Source: Haloarcula amylovorans (GTDB taxonomy: Archaea > Halobacteriota > Halobacteria > Halobacteriales > Haloarculaceae). Taken from it: a stretch of 64,000 nucleotides of DNA. The position numbers and the translations under genes are program-made. Position 1 is the first letter of the stretch. Each line of letters begins with the position of its first letter. Below, one piece after another: positions 62,295 through 64,000 of the stretch. The notes below the pieces were generated by a model. It searched no databases and had not been told where the DNA came from. It saw nothing but the letters and a program-made list of their open reading frames with translations. The stretch is from contig NZ_SRIF01000002.1 in NCBI RefSeq assembly GCF_004681185.1, forward strand, positions 475,827 to 539,826, read 5' to 3'.

Positions 62295-62618
62295 ATGGTA
62301 GAAAGGCACGTAGCAGTCGTAGAGCCGAGCGACAACGTCGCGACGGTACTGCGAGACATGCAAGCTGGGGAATCGATCGAACTGAACGTCGGTGGCGAGA
62401 CGAAGACCATCGAGATAGCTGAGGACATCGGCTTCGGACACAAATTCGCCATCGAGCCGATTCCGAGTGGCGAGACCATTACGAAGTACGGCAAGAGCAT
62501 CGGCAACGCCACAGAGGATATCGAACCCGGCGACCGGGTTCACGTCCACAACGTCGAGTCGAACTACGGTCGCGGCGACCTCGCCGGCGACGACCAAGCG
62601 AAGGTAGTCAGTGAGTGA
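62295..62618 (+). CDS. SAF-domain small subunit (UxaA N-terminal/SuyA-like)
   Basis: A 107-residue protein of the SAF fold: DNVATVLRDMQAGESIELNV, IGFGHKFAIEPIPSGETITK (the GHK/A block typical of the family), YGKSIGNATEDIEPGDRVHV and a HNVES end. In the UxaA superfamily this domain is separate from the catalytic large subunit in SuyA/SuyB (sulfolactate sulfo-lyase) and some altronate or galactarate dehydratases. It is followed after four bases by the large-subunit gene, so the two form one enzyme. Substrate cannot be read directly. Confidence 0.88.
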   Translation: MVERHVAVVEPSDNVATVLRDMQAGESIELNVGGETKTIEIAEDIGFGHKFAIEPIPSGETITKYGKSIGNATEDIEPGDRVHVHNVESNYGRGDLAGDDQAKVVSE

Positions 62619-62622
62619 TACA

Positions 62623-63795
62623 ATGAGCGAAAACCAATTCCTCGGATACGAACGCGACGACGGCAGCGTCGGCATTCGCAACCACACGGTCATCGTCTCG
62701 ACCGCCCCCTACGCCAACGACACGGTGAAACGGGCGGCGGACATCGTCGAAGACGCGATTCCGATCACGCATCCGCTCGGGCGCTGTCAGACCAAACCCG
62801 ACGTCTTCCAAACGTATCGCACCCTCCTCGGATATGCAACACATCCCAACACCTACGGCGCGGTCGTCGTCGCCCACGCCGGCGAAATCGTCGACGGCGA
62901 CGAACTTGCAGAGGATATCGCCGAGACCGGCCGCCCCAGTGACTCGGTGAACATTCACCGGGAGAAAGGCGTGATGAACGCGCTGAAACGAACAGTCAAC
63001 GCCGCTCAGGAGATGGCACAGGACGCCAGTGCCCAGAAACGCGTCCCCTCCGATATGTCGAATCTCACTTTCGGCATTAACTGCGCGACTTCGGACACCA
63101 CAAGCGGTCTCTGTCAGCACAAGGCGACCGCAGGTGCGGTCTGGCGACTCATCGACGACTACGGCGGCCGTGGTTGCTTCGCCGAGACACCCGAATTCTT
63201 CGGCGGCGAGAACGAACTCTCCGAGCGCGCGGTCAACGACGAAGTCAAGCAGGAAATCCTCGAACGAGTCGAACACTGGGACGAGCGGCTGCAAGCGACC
63301 GGCTACGACGTGCGTGGCGCACAGCCAACGCCGGACAACATGGACGGCGGACTCACCACCATCGAGGAGAAATCGCTCGGAGCCTTGGTCAAGTCCGGCG
63401 ACGGCCCGATTCAGGACATCATCGACTACGGTGCGAAGATTCCGAGCGATTCGGGGATGTACATCATGGACACGCCCGGCCACGGCGCAGAATCGGTGAC
63501 TGGCATCGGTGCAGGCGGCGCGCACTTCATGGTCATCTCCACCGGTCAGGGCCACACCCTCTCGAACGCGGTGATGCCCACCATCAAAGTAACTGGGAAT
63601 CCGGGTAGCGCCGAACGCGTCCCCGAGGAGACCGACGTCGACGTCAGCGAAGCGTTGGTCGGCGACGAGTCCTTCGACTGGGCGACCGACCAACTCTGGG
63701 ACGAAATCGTCGACGTCGTCAACGGGAAAGTCACGCTGAGCGAGGCCCTCGGCGAGAGTCAGTTCGCCATCCACCGCATCGGCCCGTCCACGTAA
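62623..63795 (+). CDS. UxaA-family large subunit (SuyB/altronate dehydratase-like)
   Basis: A 390-residue protein: FLGYERDDGSVGIRNHTVIV at the start, THPLGRCQTKP, NCATSDTTSGLCQHKATAGA (the conserved cysteine block, usually NCGGSD), FAETPEFFGGENELSERAV, GGLTTIEEKSLGALVKSGDG and YIMDTPGHGAESVTGIGAGG, the family's iron-binding and catalytic core. Together with the preceding SAF protein it would remove sulfite (SuyAB) or water from a 2-hydroxyacid. The neighbouring exporter and Ldh-family dehydrogenase favour the sulfo-lyase reading, but sugar-acid dehydration remains possible. Start ATG at 62623; a GTG at 62611 overlaps the previous gene. Confidence 0.88.
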   Translation: MSENQFLGYERDDGSVGIRNHTVIVSTAPYANDTVKRAADIVEDAIPITHPLGRCQTKPDVFQTYRTLLGYATHPNTYGAVVVAHAGEIVDGDELAEDIAETGRPSDSVNIHREKGVMNALKRTVNAAQEMAQDASAQKRVPSDMSNLTFGINCATSDTTSGLCQHKATAGAVWRLIDDYGGRGCFAETPEFFGGENELSERAVNDEVKQEILERVEHWDERLQATGYDVRGAQPTPDNMDGGLTTIEEKSLGALVKSGDGPIQDIIDYGAKIPSDSGMYIMDTPGHGAESVTGIGAGGAHFMVISTGQGHTLSNAVMPTIKVTGNPGSAERVPEETDVDVSEALVGDESFDWATDQLWDEIVDVVNGKVTLSEALGESQFAIHRIGPST

Positions 63796-63796
63796 G

Positions 63797-64000
63797 ATGG
63801 AGCTCGATCGGTCACGTGCGGTTTCGGTCGCCGCCGAGGCATTCCGCGCACACGGTATCAGCGACGCCGACGCCGCGCAGACGGCGGAAGTGCTGGTGAG
63901 CGCGGACGCTCGCGGAAAACACTCACACGGCCTGTTACGCTTGCCACGGTTCGTCCGCGGCATCGAATACGGGAACGTCGACCCCAAGGGTGACATCGAG
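63797..64000 (+). CDS. Ldh-family oxidoreductase (ComC/malate dehydrogenase-like), 3' truncated by window
   Basis: Begins one base after the UxaA stop and runs off the end; 68 codons are visible. VAAEAFRAHGISDADAAQTA and RGKHSHGLLRLPRFVRGIEY carry the SHG histidine and helical layout of active Ldh_2 enzymes, in contrast to the degenerate relative at 1598-2551. Members oxidise or reduce 2-hydroxy/2-oxo acids with NAD(P); ComC acts on sulfolactate. Co-transcription with the SAF/UxaA pair implies a shared substrate. Confidence 0.88.
   Translation, partial: MELDRSRAVSVAAEAFRAHGISDADAAQTAEVLVSADARGKHSHGLLRLPRFVRGIEYGNVDPKGDIE

Noticed and set aside
1..64000. tRNA, rRNA, CRISPR arrays, integrase or Orc1/Cdc6 genes
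   Set aside because: Looked for T-loop-like motifs, regularly spaced repeats and recombinase motifs; none could be supported, so element boundaries and att sites remain undefined.

Overview
The window is haloarchaeal chromosomal DNA. The proteins are rich in Asp and Glu and poor in Lys, most of the sequence is GC-rich, TATA boxes often sit about 25-30 bases ahead of near-leaderless starts, and the gene content fits: an extra TFB, an RPA-like ssDNA-binding protein, a halocyanin, an STT3/AglB-type protein and a TFIIB/SWIM/DUF932 mobile core. I cannot name the species. No rRNA, tRNA, CRISPR array, integrase, Orc1/Cdc6 gene or relaxase was recognised.

Left edge (1-4.8 kb): the 3' part of an IclR regulator, a 37-residue zinc-ribbon protein, then on the minus strand a universal stress protein and a tightly coupled pair made of a 572-residue protein of unknown function and an Ldh-family-like protein that lacks the family's usual catalytic motifs.

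Integrative/conjugative-type region (about 4.8-29.2 kb): a gene-poor 1.3 kb stretch with four TCCAANNTTGGA palindromes and a probable IS200/IS605-type end; a 1230-residue VirD4/TraG-like pump ATPase with extra C-terminal domains; a 440-bp array of strong hairpins; an RPA-like protein, a DUF932-like protein, a TFB and a SWIM zinc-finger protein; one intact and one broken Fic gene; a repeat-rich membrane protein in an operon with a PiT-type transporter; a UPF0175/DUF3368 toxin-antitoxin pair with a frameshifted toxin; and a compact overlapping operon for a type IV secretion-like channel (pilin-like, surface glycoprotein, Tat lipoprotein, VirB6-like, PrgI/VirB3-like and VirB4). Three genes here share a hairpin with a conserved loop just before their start codons.

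Surface-glycan island (29.3-50.9 kb): two flippases, two GT39-type membrane glycosyltransferases, GT2 and GT4 transferases, a pyruvyl transferase, a divergent STT3-type oligosaccharyltransferase and a sugar nucleotidyltransferase. The 33.7-38.3 kb portion is clearly more AT-rich and looks like a separately acquired cassette.

Catabolic region (51-64 kb): aldehyde dehydrogenase, gamma-glutamyltransferase, halocyanin, an IclR regulator, a two-subunit fumarate reductase/succinate dehydrogenase-like enzyme, an argininosuccinate lyase-family enzyme, a TauE/SafE-type anion (sulfite) exporter diverging from a SAF-domain plus UxaA-family pair, and the start of a canonical Ldh-family oxidoreductase. 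The last four resemble the SuyA-SuyB-ComC-exporter set used for sulfolactate breakdown, although altronate- or galactarate-type dehydration is the main alternative. This module and the leader-hairpin regulon of the mobile region are the two observations I consider most worth following.
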